Both the position numbers and the translations under genes were made by a program. Below are positions 1 through 9,049 of a stretch of DNA of 64,000 bases, one piece after another. The first letter of the stretch is position 1. Each line of letters starts with the position of its first letter. The stretch comes from Pseudomonadota bacterium (lineage in GTDB: Bacteria; Pseudomonadota; Gammaproteobacteria; Burkholderiales; Burkholderiaceae_C). The stretch spans positions 1 through 64,000 of the forward strand of contig JAIUPH010000034.1 in NCBI GenBank assembly GCA_020161065.1, given 5' to 3'. The notes under the pieces were generated by a model. It was not told the origin of the DNA and did not search any database. It worked only from the letters and a program-made list of their open reading frames with translations.

Positions 1-238
1 ACCTTGGCCTTGAACGCCGCTGAGTGGTTCCGGCGCGGTCTTCTGCTCATGTTCTCTGCTCCTTCGACTCGGGCTCTATCCTCGCCCATCGGAGCAGCCA
101 ATCCACTTTAGGCCGTGTTCAGATTTGCGCGGCCGGCTCTCGAAGCGATGCCAGCCAGCGGCTTATTGACGCTATAGCCACCGTTTTTCGTAAGGTCGAT
201 TCGGCAGCATCCCTGACTTTGGGTGGCAGTTCACGGGC
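1..238. other. No gene assigned
   Basis: Only short overlapping frames are present and none shows a recognisable domain. The stretch lies downstream of the minus-strand cassette (reading right to left), so it probably holds its 3' end and the junction back to the core chromosome. In related Burkholderiales pth usually follows rplY, but no pth sequence is visible here, so the accessory region appears to continue past the window edge. Confidence 0.4.
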
Positions 239-967
239 TCACTGGCCTCGCCACAGATCCTGGATGGGCAGCATCTCGACTGGCCCCGGCGCAAGGCGGA
301 GGAGCCACTTGCTGTCAGCGACATAGATCCTGCTGAAGGCCGGTGCCGCAAGGTGGCCGTCCAACTGGGCGATGCACAGGTCGGCAGCCTCCAGGCGATC
401 TTCGGGGCGGTAGACCGGGACGCGCCATTCGTCCTGAATGAGAAGCCAAGTCTCTCTATCCAGGTCATAGACACCCTCGCGAAGCTTCTTCGTCTTCCGG
501 CCAACAAAGTGCGAGATTGCATCCGCCCACTGTCGCTCAGTCATGTTGCCGACCCACGGCGGACCAGCGCCTCGTCCGCCGGCGATCTCCGCACGTTGGG
601 CGTTGGTCAGGGTGCGCTCGCCAGGCTTGAGCATCGGAAGCATGATCATGCTGTCCGGAAACTCGCGTTCTCGGATGGCGTCTATGTGGGCCCACTCATC
701 AGAAACGGCCTCTGTACACTCAATGCCGATCTGCTTCGTCGGGTAGTGGAGTACGAAGTCGGGCTTGTCCCGGTGCTCCACCTTCAACGGGTACTGGATC
801 AACGGTGTACCAGCGAGCGTTGAAAGCATGCGAGCCGTCGTGTATCGCTCACAGTGCTCGGTCGTTCTGCCTTCCGTCCTCAGCGGCACAGTGATGTCGG
901 TCGCCGCAAGCTGGGACAGCAGATCTGCCGAACTCGCTGCGAGAAGGCTGAGACGCACCACCATCAT
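239..967 (-). CDS. Hypothetical protein, possible PD-(D/E)XK nuclease fold
   Basis: A soluble protein of 242 residues and the last gene of the reverse transcriptase cassette. I do not recognise the family. Residues 69-85 read Pro-Asp, a short beta stretch, then Gly-Ile-Glu-Cys-Thr, and this D70...E83-x-T85 spacing resembles the core of PD-(D/E)XK nucleases in which Lys is replaced by Thr. A second conserved-looking block is rich in Trp and charged residues (about 145-175). The start was chosen at 967 because an AGAGGG ribosome site lies just upstream; a second ATG follows directly. It begins 24 bases after the SLATT stop, so the two genes are probably co-transcribed. A nuclease role is inferred from fold-like motifs and context only; it may simply be an accessory binding protein. 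Confidence 0.55.
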   Translation of the reverse strand: MMVVRLSLLAASSADLLSQLAATDITVPLRTEGRTTEHCERYTTARMLSTLAGTPLIQYPLKVEHRDKPDFVLHYPTKQIGIECTEAVSDEWAHIDAIREREFPDSMIMLPMLKPGERTLTNAQRAEIAGGRGAGPPWVGNMTERQWADAISHFVGRKTKKLREGVYDLDRETWLLIQDEWRVPVYRPEDRLEAADLCIAQLDGHLAAPAFSRIYVADSKWLLRLAPGPVEMLPIQDLWRGQ

Positions 968-991
968 GACCCTCTGACAGGAGATGCACCT

Positions 992-1633
992 CTAGGTCTT
1001 TGGGACCCAGAAGGCATAGGCACCAGCAATCGTGACCGCTATCCAAATCAAGAGAAAGAGCCAGATGGTCGACCACTGCCAACGCGCCTTGATGACGAAG
1101 GCATCCCAGTTGGTTGTCGCCGGCTTGCCATTGGCGGCCCCGAACTCGGGTGCCGTGCGCTGCTGAGTCCTGAAGAGCTCGTCATCGGACGGTGCGTGGT
1201 TGTGGGGACAGCGATCCTTGATGGTCTCGTACTCAACTCGCAGCGCATCGACCTCGGAGTCTTCCAATGCCTTCCCGGCGTCCATCTTTGCAAGCACCTG
1301 CGCCAACTTCAGTTGGTAGGCTGTCAGGTCCTCTGCGTTGCGATGGAGCGCATCTGCCTTCGCGCCATAAGCCGCGCCCCACTCGACAAGGCTGATGGCC
1401 AGGAGGAACACCCCGAGCGCAATCGACACCGCAGTCATGTAATTGTCCAGCGGCGTGCCAGGCTGCGGCGAGTAGATTCGCTGGGCGACAGCCGCCGCGA
1501 CGCTCAGCGCCGAGAGCATGGCCAGGCTGAAGGTCGAGAAGCTCTCCCGCTGCTTCAGGCGACGGGCGGCGTTGTAGCGCGATCCTGAAGTCCGCCATGC
1601 CCGCGTGCGCAGGTCCGAGATGAACTGCCTCAT
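992..1633 (-). CDS. SLATT-type transmembrane effector protein
   Basis: Predicted membrane protein of 213 residues. After a basic helix (about 10-30, with the Arg-Arg-Leu-Lys stretch typical of the family) come two transmembrane segments (about 33-52 and 66-88), a long amphipathic helix with an Ala-Glu-Asp-Leu stretch, and a third hydrophobic segment near the C-terminus (about 190-211). The two-helix hairpin plus following helix matches the SLATT superfamily. These are predicted pore-forming effectors found beside SMODS nucleotidyltransferases, SLOG proteins and, for one family, reverse transcriptases. Here it lies downstream of a reverse transcriptase, which supports that family. The ATG at 1633 is preferred over a TTG at 1642. 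Expected action is membrane disruption once the RT senses infection; this is inference from family and context. Confidence 0.75.
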   Translation of the reverse strand: MRQFISDLRTRAWRTSGSRYNAARRLKQRESFSTFSLAMLSALSVAAAVAQRIYSPQPGTPLDNYMTAVSIALGVFLLAISLVEWGAAYGAKADALHRNAEDLTAYQLKLAQVLAKMDAGKALEDSEVDALRVEYETIKDRCPHNHAPSDDELFRTQQRTAPEFGAANGKPATTNWDAFVIKARWQWSTIWLFLLIWIAVTIAGAYAFWVPKT

Positions 1634-1642
1634 AGGTGACAA

Positions 1643-1855
1643 CCTGCCATGGTTTGGGGTGCGGGTGACACCTCGAGAATCAGGTCATATCCACTTCCCG
1701 AGCAGCGACGCATAGCATCCCCTCGAGAAGGTCTCGCCGCGAAACGCGACGTCCCATGCTTGCGCTGGGTAGAGAGCACTTCCGCCCACCGGACCGTAGC
1801 CCAGTGAGGTATCGCTTGCGCGATAGGCGTCACCCGCACGCGGATCTTAGCGAAG
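1643..1855 (-). ncRNA. Candidate structured RNA between RT and SLATT genes
   Basis: The 220-base gap between the RT stop and the SLATT start is unusually long for this tight operon. It contains an exact 11-base inverted repeat, GTGCGGGTGAC at 1659-1669 against its complement at 1829-1839, with three more pairs after one mismatch, which would close the segment into one long fold. Inside it is a perfect 6-bp hairpin with a GCAA tetraloop on the minus strand (1810-1825). A CCTCGAGAA direct repeat lies at 1671 and 1721. A 77-codon frame also spans the gap but has no family features or good start. Many defence RTs use an adjacent structured RNA as template or partner, hence this call; a coding or purely regulatory role is not excluded. 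Confidence 0.35.
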
Positions 1856-3331
1856 TCAGCCATACAGCACCCCTTCGTCCTTGTGCATGGCGGCCAGGAT
1901 GTGCTGAAGGTACTTCTCGTACCGATCCTTGATTTGTTCGTCGGTCAGGGCTTCCTCGGGTCCGACTCGACCTCGTTCGGTGAGCAATGCCAGCATCTCC
2001 ACCCTGGTCGTGATCTTGTCGTAGTCCCGAACGTAGCCACCCTGCGGGTTGAACTTCATCTCGAAGTAGGCGCGTCGCAGTTTCTTCAGGTCGGCCGGCG
2101 GTTTGCAGCCAAAGTCAGGTAGTCGTTTGAACATGCCCTCTATCGCCTTGTCTAAGCGGTGGAGCAACTTCAGGTCGCTGATCTGGTTGAAGTACGCGAT
2201 CCACCCATAACGCTTCTTGTGCGAGATGGCCCCTGTGATTCGCTCATTGAGTTCGAGGACGAAGATCTCCTTGAGCCTCTCCGGCGTGAGGTACTTGAAC
2301 CGCTCCAACCGGCGCGTCTTGTTGTGGGTGTAGTCGCTGAACTTGGCCGCGATCGACTGGAGGAATCGCTCGGTCGTGGAGTCCCTCACCGAGATCAACG
2401 GCCATTGGAACGTGTACCCCAGGTAGCCGAACGGCTTGGACAACTGCTGAAGGTGCGACTTGCCGGATCCGATGGGATGCAAGCTCAGGCCGCGGCGCTT
2501 GAGCCTCGCGCGAAGTGAGTCGAAGGCATTCTGAACCGCGTCGTGGTCGCCGTACATCAGGACGTCGTCGACATATCGGTAGTAGGTGATGCCCATTGTC
2601 GGCATGACGTCGTCGACTTCTTGCATGTAGATCGAAGCCAAGATGTTCGAGATGGCGAGCCCCTGCGGCACGCCGACCTCCGTTCGGAAATCCTTGTGTC
2701 TGGCCTTCCTAGTGTTCTTAGGGACCGTCGGTGTTGCCAGCGCGTGGCCGACTAACCTGAGGGCACTCTGAGACTTGACCCGCTTCGACAGGACTTTGAC
2801 CAACCGATCGCGTTGGATCGAGTCATAGAACGTCTTAATATCAGTGCTACAGATCCAGGTGTCCGTCGGAGACTTCCCCTTCAAGTCGATCGAGATCTCG
2901 CGCACGTACGTGCTCGCGACGTTCTTCGGCACACGCTCAGGGTAGACGGCGGCGAGAAACTTGTTCAGTTGATGCAGCACCACACGGTCGCGCACTGTGG
3001 GGATGCCAATCAAGCGGGGGTACTTGTCTCTTCCCTTCGTCTTCAGCACCTCCAGAAACGGAGAGAACCGGTACTGGCCTGTCAGGCACTTTGCCGACGC
3101 GGTCGCCAGTTGCCCCTTCGCGTTCCGTGCAAACTGAAAGCCGTTCAAGCGATCGACGCCCTTGCCGGTCGTGCTCTCGAACTCCTCCCTGAACACGACC
3201 TCCAACGTCGTTGGTGCAAAGAGAGCATCGAACAGCGCCGCGTAGTCAACCGGAACGGCCGATGACGGCGCCGCCGGGAAGGCCGGAAGCACGGAGAGAG
3301 GCGACGGTTCAGCCTTGAGTAGGTGCGTCAT
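1856..3331 (-). CDS. Reverse transcriptase of a probable defence (UG/Abi-like) class
   Basis: RNA-directed DNA polymerase of 491 residues. The palm motifs are all present: Asp164 in a TDIKTFYD stretch (motif A), VGVPQGLAISN at 219-229 (motif B), the catalytic YVDD at 253-256 (motif C), and a GYLGYTF block near 302-308. No maturase, endonuclease, protease or RNase H domain follows; the last 170 residues are helical and charged. That rules out a group II intron or retroelement polymerase and fits the unknown-group/Abi defence RTs. The ATG at 3331 is chosen because it overlaps the end of the upstream HsdR remnant by 23 bases, whereas the longer frame starting at 3388 is out of character. The SLATT neighbour supports an immune role. 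The exact RT class cannot be settled by eye. Confidence 0.88.
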   Translation of the reverse strand: MTHLLKAEPSPLSVLPAFPAAPSSAVPVDYAALFDALFAPTTLEVVFREEFESTTGKGVDRLNGFQFARNAKGQLATASAKCLTGQYRFSPFLEVLKTKGRDKYPRLIGIPTVRDRVVLHQLNKFLAAVYPERVPKNVASTYVREISIDLKGKSPTDTWICSTDIKTFYDSIQRDRLVKVLSKRVKSQSALRLVGHALATPTVPKNTRKARHKDFRTEVGVPQGLAISNILASIYMQEVDDVMPTMGITYYRYVDDVLMYGDHDAVQNAFDSLRARLKRRGLSLHPIGSGKSHLQQLSKPFGYLGYTFQWPLISVRDSTTERFLQSIAAKFSDYTHNKTRRLERFKYLTPERLKEIFVLELNERITGAISHKKRYGWIAYFNQISDLKLLHRLDKAIEGMFKRLPDFGCKPPADLKKLRRAYFEMKFNPQGGYVRDYDKITTRVEMLALLTERGRVGPEEALTDEQIKDRYEKYLQHILAAMHKDEGVLYG

Positions 3332-3611
3332 TGCCAGTAGCCTTCGCCCTGAGTCCTTCCCACAGTTTGCAGGCACCCAACAGGACATCCTTCATGTCCG
3401 CGCGCAGCTTCTCGGTCTCCAACGCCTGCTTGCTCATCGCCGTGTGCGCGGTGAGCGCGTCCATCACAGCGCCGAGAATCTCAATGGCCAGGTCGGGTGA
3501 GGCAGCGAACTGCTCCTTGGTGTTGTTCGCCGCCTGCTCTTGCAGCTTCTCCGACTCCATCAGCTTGCCCTTGATCACGTCGTTGACGTAGACCAGCTGT
3601 CGCCGGGTCCA
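3309..3611 (-). pseudogene. C-terminal remnant of type I restriction subunit HsdR
   Basis: An open frame of 89 codons starts formally at a GTG (3578), but the same frame reads upstream without a stop through WTRRQLVYVNDV into the rplY terminator at 3611, so the visible start is probably not the original one. The sequence (ESEKLQEQAANNTKEQF, then AMSKQAL and LKDVLLG) looks like the extreme C-terminus of a type I restriction endonuclease R subunit, as I remember that family. The remainder of hsdR, and hsdM and hsdS, are absent. The RT start overlaps its last codons, so in the parent island the RT cassette probably sat directly behind hsdR. The short product might still be made, but a restriction function is impossible. 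Confidence 0.5.
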
Positions 3612-3646
3612 AAAAGAGCCGGCCGGAGCTTTCGCTCTCGGCCGGC
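3611..3646 (-). terminator. Rho-independent terminator of rplY
   Basis: On the minus strand an 8-bp GC stem (GCCGGCCG with its complement), one bulged base, a 4-bp inner stem and a GAAA loop are followed by TTTTT at 3615-3611. It lies 29 bases past the rplY stop and exactly at the edge of the accessory cassette. Confidence 0.88.
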
Positions 3647-3674
3647 CTTGTTTACGAAGCCAGAAAGGTAGCTA

Positions 3675-4322
3675 CTACTTCTTGTTCTGCTTCTCGTCCT
3701 TCTTGCCCTTGCCCTTGCCCTTTTCGGGGGCGGCTACCACGGCGGCCGGCGCGGCTTCTTCCTCGGCCTTGGGCGTGGTGACGGCAACGATCACCGGGTT
3801 GCGCGTGCCGTGCTTGACGGCCTTGATGCCCTCGGGCAGCTTCAGGTCGCTGGCGTGCAGCGACTGGTTCTTGGTCAGGCCCGAGAGGTCGACGGTGACG
3901 AACTCGGGCAACTGCGTGGCCAGGCACTCGATCTCGAGTTCGGTGGTCACGTGGCTGACCAGGCAGTGGTCGGTCTTCACCGCGGGCGAGCCTTCCTCGC
4001 CGCTGAAGTGCAGCGGCACCTTCTTGCGCAGCTTGGTGGTCTCGTCGACGCGCTGGAAGTCCACGTGCATCACGATGGGCTTCCAGGCGTGCATGTGGAA
4101 GTCGCGCAGCAGCACCTTCTGGGTCTTGCCCGCCAGGTCCATTTCGAGGATGGAGCTGTGGAAGGCTTCCTTCTTGAGCGCGAAGAACAGCGCGTTGTGA
4201 TCGAGCTCGATCATCTGCGGCGCGCCGGCACCGTACACGATGCCCGGCACCTTGGCGGCGTTGCGCAGGCGGCGGCTCGCTCCGGTCCCCTGCAGGCTAC
4301 GCTCGAAAGCGGTGAATTTCAT
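3675..4322 (-). CDS. rplY: 50S ribosomal protein L25/Ctc
   Basis: Ribosomal protein that binds 5S rRNA in the large subunit. Its 215 residues show the long CTC form: an N-terminal L25 domain (about 1-95, opening [20 protein letters not shown]) and the C-terminal beta domain (about 100-185), then a low-complexity tail of Ala/Glu followed by Lys/Gly (186-215). It follows prs by 82 bases on the same strand, the usual Burkholderiales arrangement, and is closed by a strong terminator. Normally pth follows; here the RT cassette does, so the downstream side has been disrupted. Confidence 0.97.
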   Translation of the reverse strand: MKFTAFERSLQGTGASRRLRNAAKVPGIVYGAGAPQMIELDHNALFFALKKEAFHSSILEMDLAGKTQKVLLRDFHMHAWKPIVMHVDFQRVDETTKLRKKVPLHFSGEEGSPAVKTDHCLVSHVTTELEIECLATQLPEFVTVDLSGLTKNQSLHASDLKLPEGIKAVKHGTRNPVIVAVTTPKAEEEAAPAAVVAAPEKGKGKGKKDEKQNKK

Positions 4323-4404
4323 GGATTTCTCTCCAGAGTTGAAAAAGGCCCCGCGACCAGGGCCCGACTGAAAGGGCTCCTGCCGGAACCCGCTTTTGCA
4401 TCTT

Positions 4405-5367
4405 CTAGAAGTTGTTGTTTTGTTCCGCGAAGAGCGAGGTCACCGACTCGCCATCGCTGATGCGGCGGATCGTCTCGGCGAACAGGAAGGCCACCGACAA
4501 CTGGCGGATGTTCTTCGCCGCCTTGGCCGCGTCCGACAGCGGAATGGTGTTGGTGATCACCACCTCGTCGAGGCTGGAGTTCTTCAGCCGCTCGATCGCC
4601 GGGCCCGAGAACACCGGGTGCGTGCAATAGGCGTAGACGTTGCGCGCGCCGCGTTCCTTCAGCACCTCGGCCGCCTTCACCAGCGTGCCGGCGGTGTCGA
4701 TCATGTCGTCCATGATCACGCAGTTGCGGCCGTCGATGTCGCCGATCACGTGCATCACTTCCGACACGTTGGCCGTCGGGCGGCGCTTGTCGATGATGGC
4801 CAGGTCGCAGCCGAGCTGCTTGGCCAGCGCGCGGGCGCGCACCACGCCGCCGACGTCGGGCGACACCACCACCAGGTTGTCGTAGTTGCGGCTCTTCAGG
4901 TCCGACAGCAGCACGGGGCTGGCGTAGATGTTGTCGACCGGGATGTCGAAGAAGCCCTGGATCTGGTCGGCGTGCAGGTCCATCGTCAGCACGCGCTCGA
5001 CGCCCACGGTCTCCAGCAGGTTGGCCACCACCTTGGCGCTGATCGGCACCCGCGTGCTGCGCGGCCGGCGGTCTTGCCGCGCGTAGCCGAAGTAGGGGAT
5101 CACGGCGGTGATGCGGCGCGCGCTGGCGCGCTTCAACGCATCGACCATGATCAGCAGCTCCATCAGGTGCTCGTTGGTCGGCGCGCAGGTGGGCTGCACC
5201 ACGAAGACGTCGCGGGCGCGCACGTTCTGGCGGATCTCGATGGCCACCTCGCCGTCGGAGAAGCGGCCGACCATCGCGCGCCCGAGTTCGACGCCCAGAT
5301 GGGTGGCGATCTCCTGCGCCAGCACCGGGTTGGCATTGCCGGTGAAGAGCACGGTGTTGAAGAGCAC
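4405..5367 (-). CDS. prs: Ribose-phosphate pyrophosphokinase
   Basis: Makes PRPP from ribose 5-phosphate and ATP for nucleotide, histidine, tryptophan and NAD synthesis. Of 320 residues, the usual length. Visible features are the flexible-loop region with YARQDRR, the [11 protein letters not shown] segment, and the PRPP-binding loop [12 protein letters not shown]. The reading frame is open far upstream, through the tRNA-Gln gene, but the family starts just before [16 protein letters not shown] at 5367 with GGAAAG about 12 bases upstream is therefore the start. It sits between tRNA-Gln and rplY on the same strand. Confidence 0.97.
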   Translation of the reverse strand: MLFNTVLFTGNANPVLAQEIATHLGVELGRAMVGRFSDGEVAIEIRQNVRARDVFVVQPTCAPTNEHLMELLIMVDALKRASARRITAVIPYFGYARQDRRPRSTRVPISAKVVANLLETVGVERVLTMDLHADQIQGFFDIPVDNIYASPVLLSDLKSRNYDNLVVVSPDVGGVVRARALAKQLGCDLAIIDKRRPTANVSEVMHVIGDIDGRNCVIMDDMIDTAGTLVKAAEVLKERGARNVYAYCTHPVFSGPAIERLKNSSLDEVVITNTIPLSDAAKAAKNIRQLSVAFLFAETIRRISDGESVTSLFAEQNNNF

Positions 5368-5423
5368 GGGCGGGTCTTTCCGAGGCAGGCACGGGGCCGC
5401 GAGGGCCCCGTCAGGAATGGGTT

Positions 5424-5500
5424 TGGCAGGGGAGGAAGGACTCGAACCCTCGCATGTCGGAATCAAAATCCGATGCCTTGACCAACTTGGCGACTCCCCT
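5424..5500 (-). tRNA. tRNA-Gln (TTG)
   Basis: A 77-base cloverleaf with encoded CCA. The acceptor AGGGGAG pairs with CTCCCCT. The anticodon arm TCGGA/TCCGA encloses TTTTGAT with anticodon TTG, and the T arm holds TTCGAGT. It lies between ispE and prs, the standard place in Burkholderiales. Confidence 0.97.
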
Positions 5501-5542
5501 ACACAGGAGGCGGTGCATCGGCGCCGCCACCCAAGAACCGTT

Positions 5543-6448
5543 TCAGCCGGCCCAGTCCGCAAGCGGGTGCTGGTCCAGGCTGCGGCACATGCGGCCGACC
5601 CATCCCGGCGGCAGCGACGCCGCCGGAAAAGTCGCCACGGGCTGGTCGCCTGTGCCGGCCCTCGCGAACACTGCACTGCCGGAGCCCGTCATGCGGCTGT
5701 TGCCGTAGCGGGCCTGCAACCAGGCGGCGGCTTGCGCCACCTCGTCGCAAAGCTGCTCGGCAGCGGGCTGGAGATCGTTGCGGCCAAAGCCTTGCACGAT
5801 GCGGTCGAGCCCGTCGCCGGACGGCGCCCCGGCGGGGGAAGCGTCTGCGAGAAAGCCCGCGAGTATAGCAGCGGCGCCATCTCTTTTGAGAAGAGGACAG
5901 GCGAAGATCGCCGCCGTGGCCAGCGACGCCGCCGGCTTGGCGACCGCGTACCAGGCGCGCGGCAGCGCCAGCGGCGTCAGCCGCTCGCCGATGCCTTCGA
6001 CGAAGGCGTTGCGCCCGCCCACGAAGAAGGGCACGTCGGCGCCCAGCGTGGCCGCCAGTTCCAGCAGCCGCTGCCGCGGCCAGCGCAGGCCCCACAGCCG
6101 GTTCAGGCCGAGCAGCGTGGTGGCGGCGTCCGAGCTGCCGCCGCCGAGCCCGGCGCCCCAGGGCAGCTGCTTGTCGATGGAAATGTCGGCGCCCAGCGCG
6201 CAGCCCGCGGCCTGCTGCAGCGCGCGCGCGGCGCGCAGGCACAAGTCGTCGGCCGGCAGCGCGGCCGCCAGGTCGTGGCGCTGCAGCCGGCCGTCGGCGC
6301 GCACTTCGAGGTGCAGCGTGTCGGCCCAGTCGATCAGCACGAAGGCCGATTGCAGCAGGTGGTAGCCGTCGGCGCGGCGCCCGACCACGTGCAGGAAGAG
6401 ATTGAGCTTGGCCGGCGCGGCCAGGTCGTACAGCGCACGCAGAGTCAT
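5543..6448 (-). CDS. ispE: 4-diphosphocytidyl-2-C-methyl-D-erythritol kinase
   Basis: GHMP-family kinase of the MEP isoprenoid pathway; it phosphorylates the 2-hydroxyl of CDP-ME using ATP. 301 residues. The N-terminal [11 protein letters not shown] segment, the phosphate-binding loop [14 protein letters not shown] and the C-terminal [10 protein letters not shown] glycine motif are all present. The ATG at 6448 fits the family start; the frame stays open upstream but without similarity. It lies between lolB and tRNA-Gln on the same strand, 109 bases after lolB, a gap that contains GC-rich inverted repeats. Confidence 0.95.
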   Translation of the reverse strand: MTLRALYDLAAPAKLNLFLHVVGRRADGYHLLQSAFVLIDWADTLHLEVRADGRLQRHDLAAALPADDLCLRAARALQQAAGCALGADISIDKQLPWGAGLGGGSSDAATTLLGLNRLWGLRWPRQRLLELAATLGADVPFFVGGRNAFVEGIGERLTPLALPRAWYAVAKPAASLATAAIFACPLLKRDGAAAILAGFLADASPAGAPSGDGLDRIVQGFGRNDLQPAAEQLCDEVAQAAAWLQARYGNSRMTGSGSAVFARAGTGDQPVATFPAASLPPGWVGRMCRSLDQHPLADWAG

Positions 6449-6557
6449 GACGGCCCCTCGTCCGACGGGTACGTCGGCCGATCCCCCGAGGGGATGCGGG
6501 CCGGCTTGGGAGCGGCCCGGCGCTCGGCCCGCGGAAGACGGGCTGGCACGGGGTGTG

Positions 6558-7097
6558 TCATGAAGCGGCCGCGCGCTCCAGCCGCACCCGCACCGTGACG
6601 CGCGGCGGCGCCTCGCGCACGGCGTCGATGCGGCCTTCGGCAAAGCCGGCCAGCGAGACGGCCCAGCCGAGCTGCACGAAGCCGTCGGCCTGCGCCTGGC
6701 TGGCGGCGCCGCGCCAGGGCCGGCCGGCCAGCCAGTCGGGCAGGGCGCGGAGCGGCAGCGCTTCGCCCAAGGCGTCGCGCGACAGCGATTCGAGGTCGGG
6801 GTAGCGCCGCTCGCCCTGGCCAGTGTCCAGCACCGCTTCGCCGGCGCTCCAGCGCGTGGTGGCCAGGCGGCCGCCGAGCGCGCCGCTCAGCCGCAGCTCG
6901 CCGCGCTCGGCATCGCCGCGCAGCTCGAAGTCGGCCGTCAGCGCGTGCGCCGGTCGCTCGGCGCTGGCGTCGACGCGCAGCGCCACGCGCCCGCTGGTCC
7001 AGGGCATCGCCGCATCGAGGCCGGGCGGCGTCGCGCAGGCGCCGAGCAGCGCCGACGCCAGCAACGCCGGCGCCAGCGCCCGGCCCAGGCGCAGCAT
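6558..7097 (-). CDS. lolB: Outer-membrane lipoprotein sorting factor LolB
   Basis: Lipoprotein that receives cargo lipoproteins from LolA and inserts them in the outer membrane. 179 residues with a signal peptide and lipobox (Leu-Leu-Gly-Ala-Cys, Cys about 19), then the LolB beta-barrel-like region with the family's GRVALRV strand and the LPDWLAGRP loop. The start ATG at 7097 overlaps the stop of the TPR gene in a TGATG arrangement, so the two are translationally coupled. Order TPR-lolB-ispE-tRNA-prs is conserved in the order Burkholderiales. Confidence 0.92.
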   Translation of the reverse strand: MLRLGRALAPALLASALLGACATPPGLDAAMPWTSGRVALRVDASAERPAHALTADFELRGDAERGELRLSGALGGRLATTRWSAGEAVLDTGQGERRYPDLESLSRDALGEALPLRALPDWLAGRPWRGAASQAQADGFVQLGWAVSLAGFAEGRIDAVREAPPRVTVRVRLERAAAS

Positions 7098-8902
7098 CAG
7101 AGATCGACCTTCAGGCGCGCCAGCGTCTCGCGTAGCACGTCGTTGGCGGCGTCGCGGCCCTTGGACTCGGCCCAGATGCTGCGCGCTTCGTCGCGCTGGC
7201 CGCCGGCCCACAGCACCTCGCCCAGGTGGGCGCCGATCTCCACGTCGGGCCGCGCCGCGTAGGCCTGGCGCAGCAGCCGCAAGGCCTCGGGCAGGTTGCC
7301 CAGGCGGTATTCCACCCAGCCCAGGCTGTCGGTGATGAAGGGGTCGCCGGGCGACAGCTCCAGCGCGCGGCGGATCAGCTCGCGCGCCTCGGGCAGGCGC
7401 TGGCTGCGGTCGGCCAGCGAATAACCCAGCGCGTTGTGCGCATGGGCGTTGTCGGGCTTGAGCGCGATCACCCGGCGCAGCAGCCGCTCCATCTCGTCGG
7501 TGCGGTCCAGCTTCTCGGCGACCATGGCCTGCTCGTACAGCAGGTCGGGGTCGTCGGGGAAGCGCTGGGCGGCGTCGCCCAGCACCTCGAAGGCGTCGCC
7601 CCAACGTTTGACTTCACGCAACACGCCGGCCTCGGCCACCAGCTTGGCGCGCGCGTCGCCGGGCTCGCGCTCGGGCGCCAGGCGCACGGCCTGGCGCGCC
7701 TCGGCCAGCTTGCCCTGGCGGGCCAACAGCGTGGCGCGCCGGGTCTGCACGTCGAGCGCGCGCCGCGGGTCGTCGATCTTGCCCAGCCAGGTCTCGGCGG
7801 CGGCGAAGTCGCCGCGCTGCTCGGCCGCCTGCGCCAGCATCAGCCAGGCCTGCACGCGGGCCTGCGCGGGGCCGCTGTCGTCGTCGTCATCGTCGTCGCC
7901 GTCGGCGGCCGCCGTGGTCTTCGCGGCCGCCGCCTTGGCGTCGGCCTCGGTGAGCTGCAGGAAGCGCTGCAGCGCGGCCTCGGCCGCCTGCGGCTGGCGC
8001 ATCTCCAGGCGCAGCGCGCCCAGCGTCAGGTAGGTCGGCGCCAGCTCGGGCCGGTCTTTGCGGACCTGTTCGAGCTGCGCGGCGGCGTCCACCAGCCGCT
8101 GGCTGGCCATCAGGCTGCGCGCATAGGCCAGGCGCAGCGCCGGCTCGACGGCGGGGCCGGCCAGGTGGGCACGCACGATGTCCTCGGCCTCGGGGCGGCG
8201 CGGCATCAGGTCCAGCGCCAGCAGCGCCGGGCCGGGCGATTGCGGGTCGGCCGCCTGCGCCTCGCGCGCGCGGGCCAGCGCCTGGTCGAGGTCGTCGGCC
8301 GCGGCCCAGGCCCGGCCGCTGGCCACCAGCGCCGCGGTGCGCGTGGCCGGCGGCTGCTGGTAGCTCTTGAGCACGCCGTCGATCAGCTGCGCGGCCTGGC
8401 GGCGGTCGGGCGTGCGCTGCAGGAAGCGCGGCAGCGCGGCGATCAGCGCGCCGCGCTCGAACTCGGGCGTCAGCGCCAGCAGCGCGCGCAGCGGCTCGGC
8501 CAGCTCGGGCACGCGGTTCAGTGCCACCAGCACCTGGAGCTGCGTGCGCACGGCTTCCGCCGAGCGCGGCTGGGCCAGGCGCCAGGCACGGGCGGCGGCC
8601 AGCGCCTGGTCGCCGGCACGGGCCTGCATCGCCAGTTCCACCGCGCGGCGGAAGAGCTGGTCGTCGCGCGTGCGGCGCGCCGCGTCGAGTACGCGCTCGA
8701 AAGCCTCGCCGGTCTGGCCGCGCCGGGCCTCGATCTCGGCCAACAACAACTGCTGGAACAGCGCGGCGTCGAGGCCGGAGTTGACGACCGGCGCGCCGGC
8801 GGCATCCGCCGCCTGGGCGCCGGCCGGTGGCGGCACGAAAGACACGGCCGCGGCGACCAGGGCCGTCGAAACCGCAACGCGCCGTCGGTAGCGCAGTGGC
8901 AT
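7097..8902 (-). CDS. Exported TPR-repeat protein
   Basis: A 601-residue tetratricopeptide protein. The N-terminus ([20 protein letters not shown] then Ala/Pro and a GAQA cleavage region) is a signal peptide, so it should act in the periplasm or at the outer membrane. Helical TPR-like pairs cover most of the chain. The last four units are the clearest, with the pattern [10 protein letters not shown] and [12 protein letters not shown] run of seven aspartates interrupts the repeats near the middle. The ATG at 8902 has GGAGAG about ten bases upstream. The position before lolB suggests a role in outer-membrane lipoprotein or envelope assembly, but partners are unknown. Confidence 0.88.
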   Translation of the reverse strand: MPLRYRRRVAVSTALVAAAVSFVPPPAGAQAADAAGAPVVNSGLDAALFQQLLLAEIEARRGQTGEAFERVLDAARRTRDDQLFRRAVELAMQARAGDQALAAARAWRLAQPRSAEAVRTQLQVLVALNRVPELAEPLRALLALTPEFERGALIAALPRFLQRTPDRRQAAQLIDGVLKSYQQPPATRTAALVASGRAWAAADDLDQALARAREAQAADPQSPGPALLALDLMPRRPEAEDIVRAHLAGPAVEPALRLAYARSLMASQRLVDAAAQLEQVRKDRPELAPTYLTLGALRLEMRQPQAAEAALQRFLQLTEADAKAAAAKTTAAADGDDDDDDDSGPAQARVQAWLMLAQAAEQRGDFAAAETWLGKIDDPRRALDVQTRRATLLARQGKLAEARQAVRLAPEREPGDARAKLVAEAGVLREVKRWGDAFEVLGDAAQRFPDDPDLLYEQAMVAEKLDRTDEMERLLRRVIALKPDNAHAHNALGYSLADRSQRLPEARELIRRALELSPGDPFITDSLGWVEYRLGNLPEALRLLRQAYAARPDVEIGAHLGEVLWAGGQRDEARSIWAESKGRDAANDVLRETLARLKVDL

Positions 8903-9049
8903 GGAACACTCTCCGGGGACGAAATTCATTCTCACATAATGGGCGCCGCAAAGGCCCCGTCGGTCTTCCTGCCGGCCGGCCGGTCGCCGACCGGCCTGGC
9001 TCCCGTGGGCCCCAAGGCGCCCGGCAACGCCGGATCAACCCGCACATCA

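Noticed and set aside
1630-1863. 77-codon frame between RT and SLATT genes
   Set aside because: It spans the long inverted repeat, has a poor start and no family features; a structured RNA or leader explains it better.
1856-3331. Group II intron maturase or a classical retron
   Set aside because: No maturase or endonuclease domain or intron domain V follows the RT, and the candidate RNA lies 3' rather than 5' of it. Not assigned to a numbered DRT class because that needs a tree.
8973-9003. GC-rich palindrome between the TPR gene and mutM as a terminator
   Set aside because: It lies between two divergent starts, where no terminator is expected; probably one of the common GC-rich intergenic repeats.
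7226-9049. Long plus-strand frame running into mutM
   Set aside because: The part before 9050 is antisense to the TPR gene; mutM must begin MPELPEVEV for its Pro2 chemistry.
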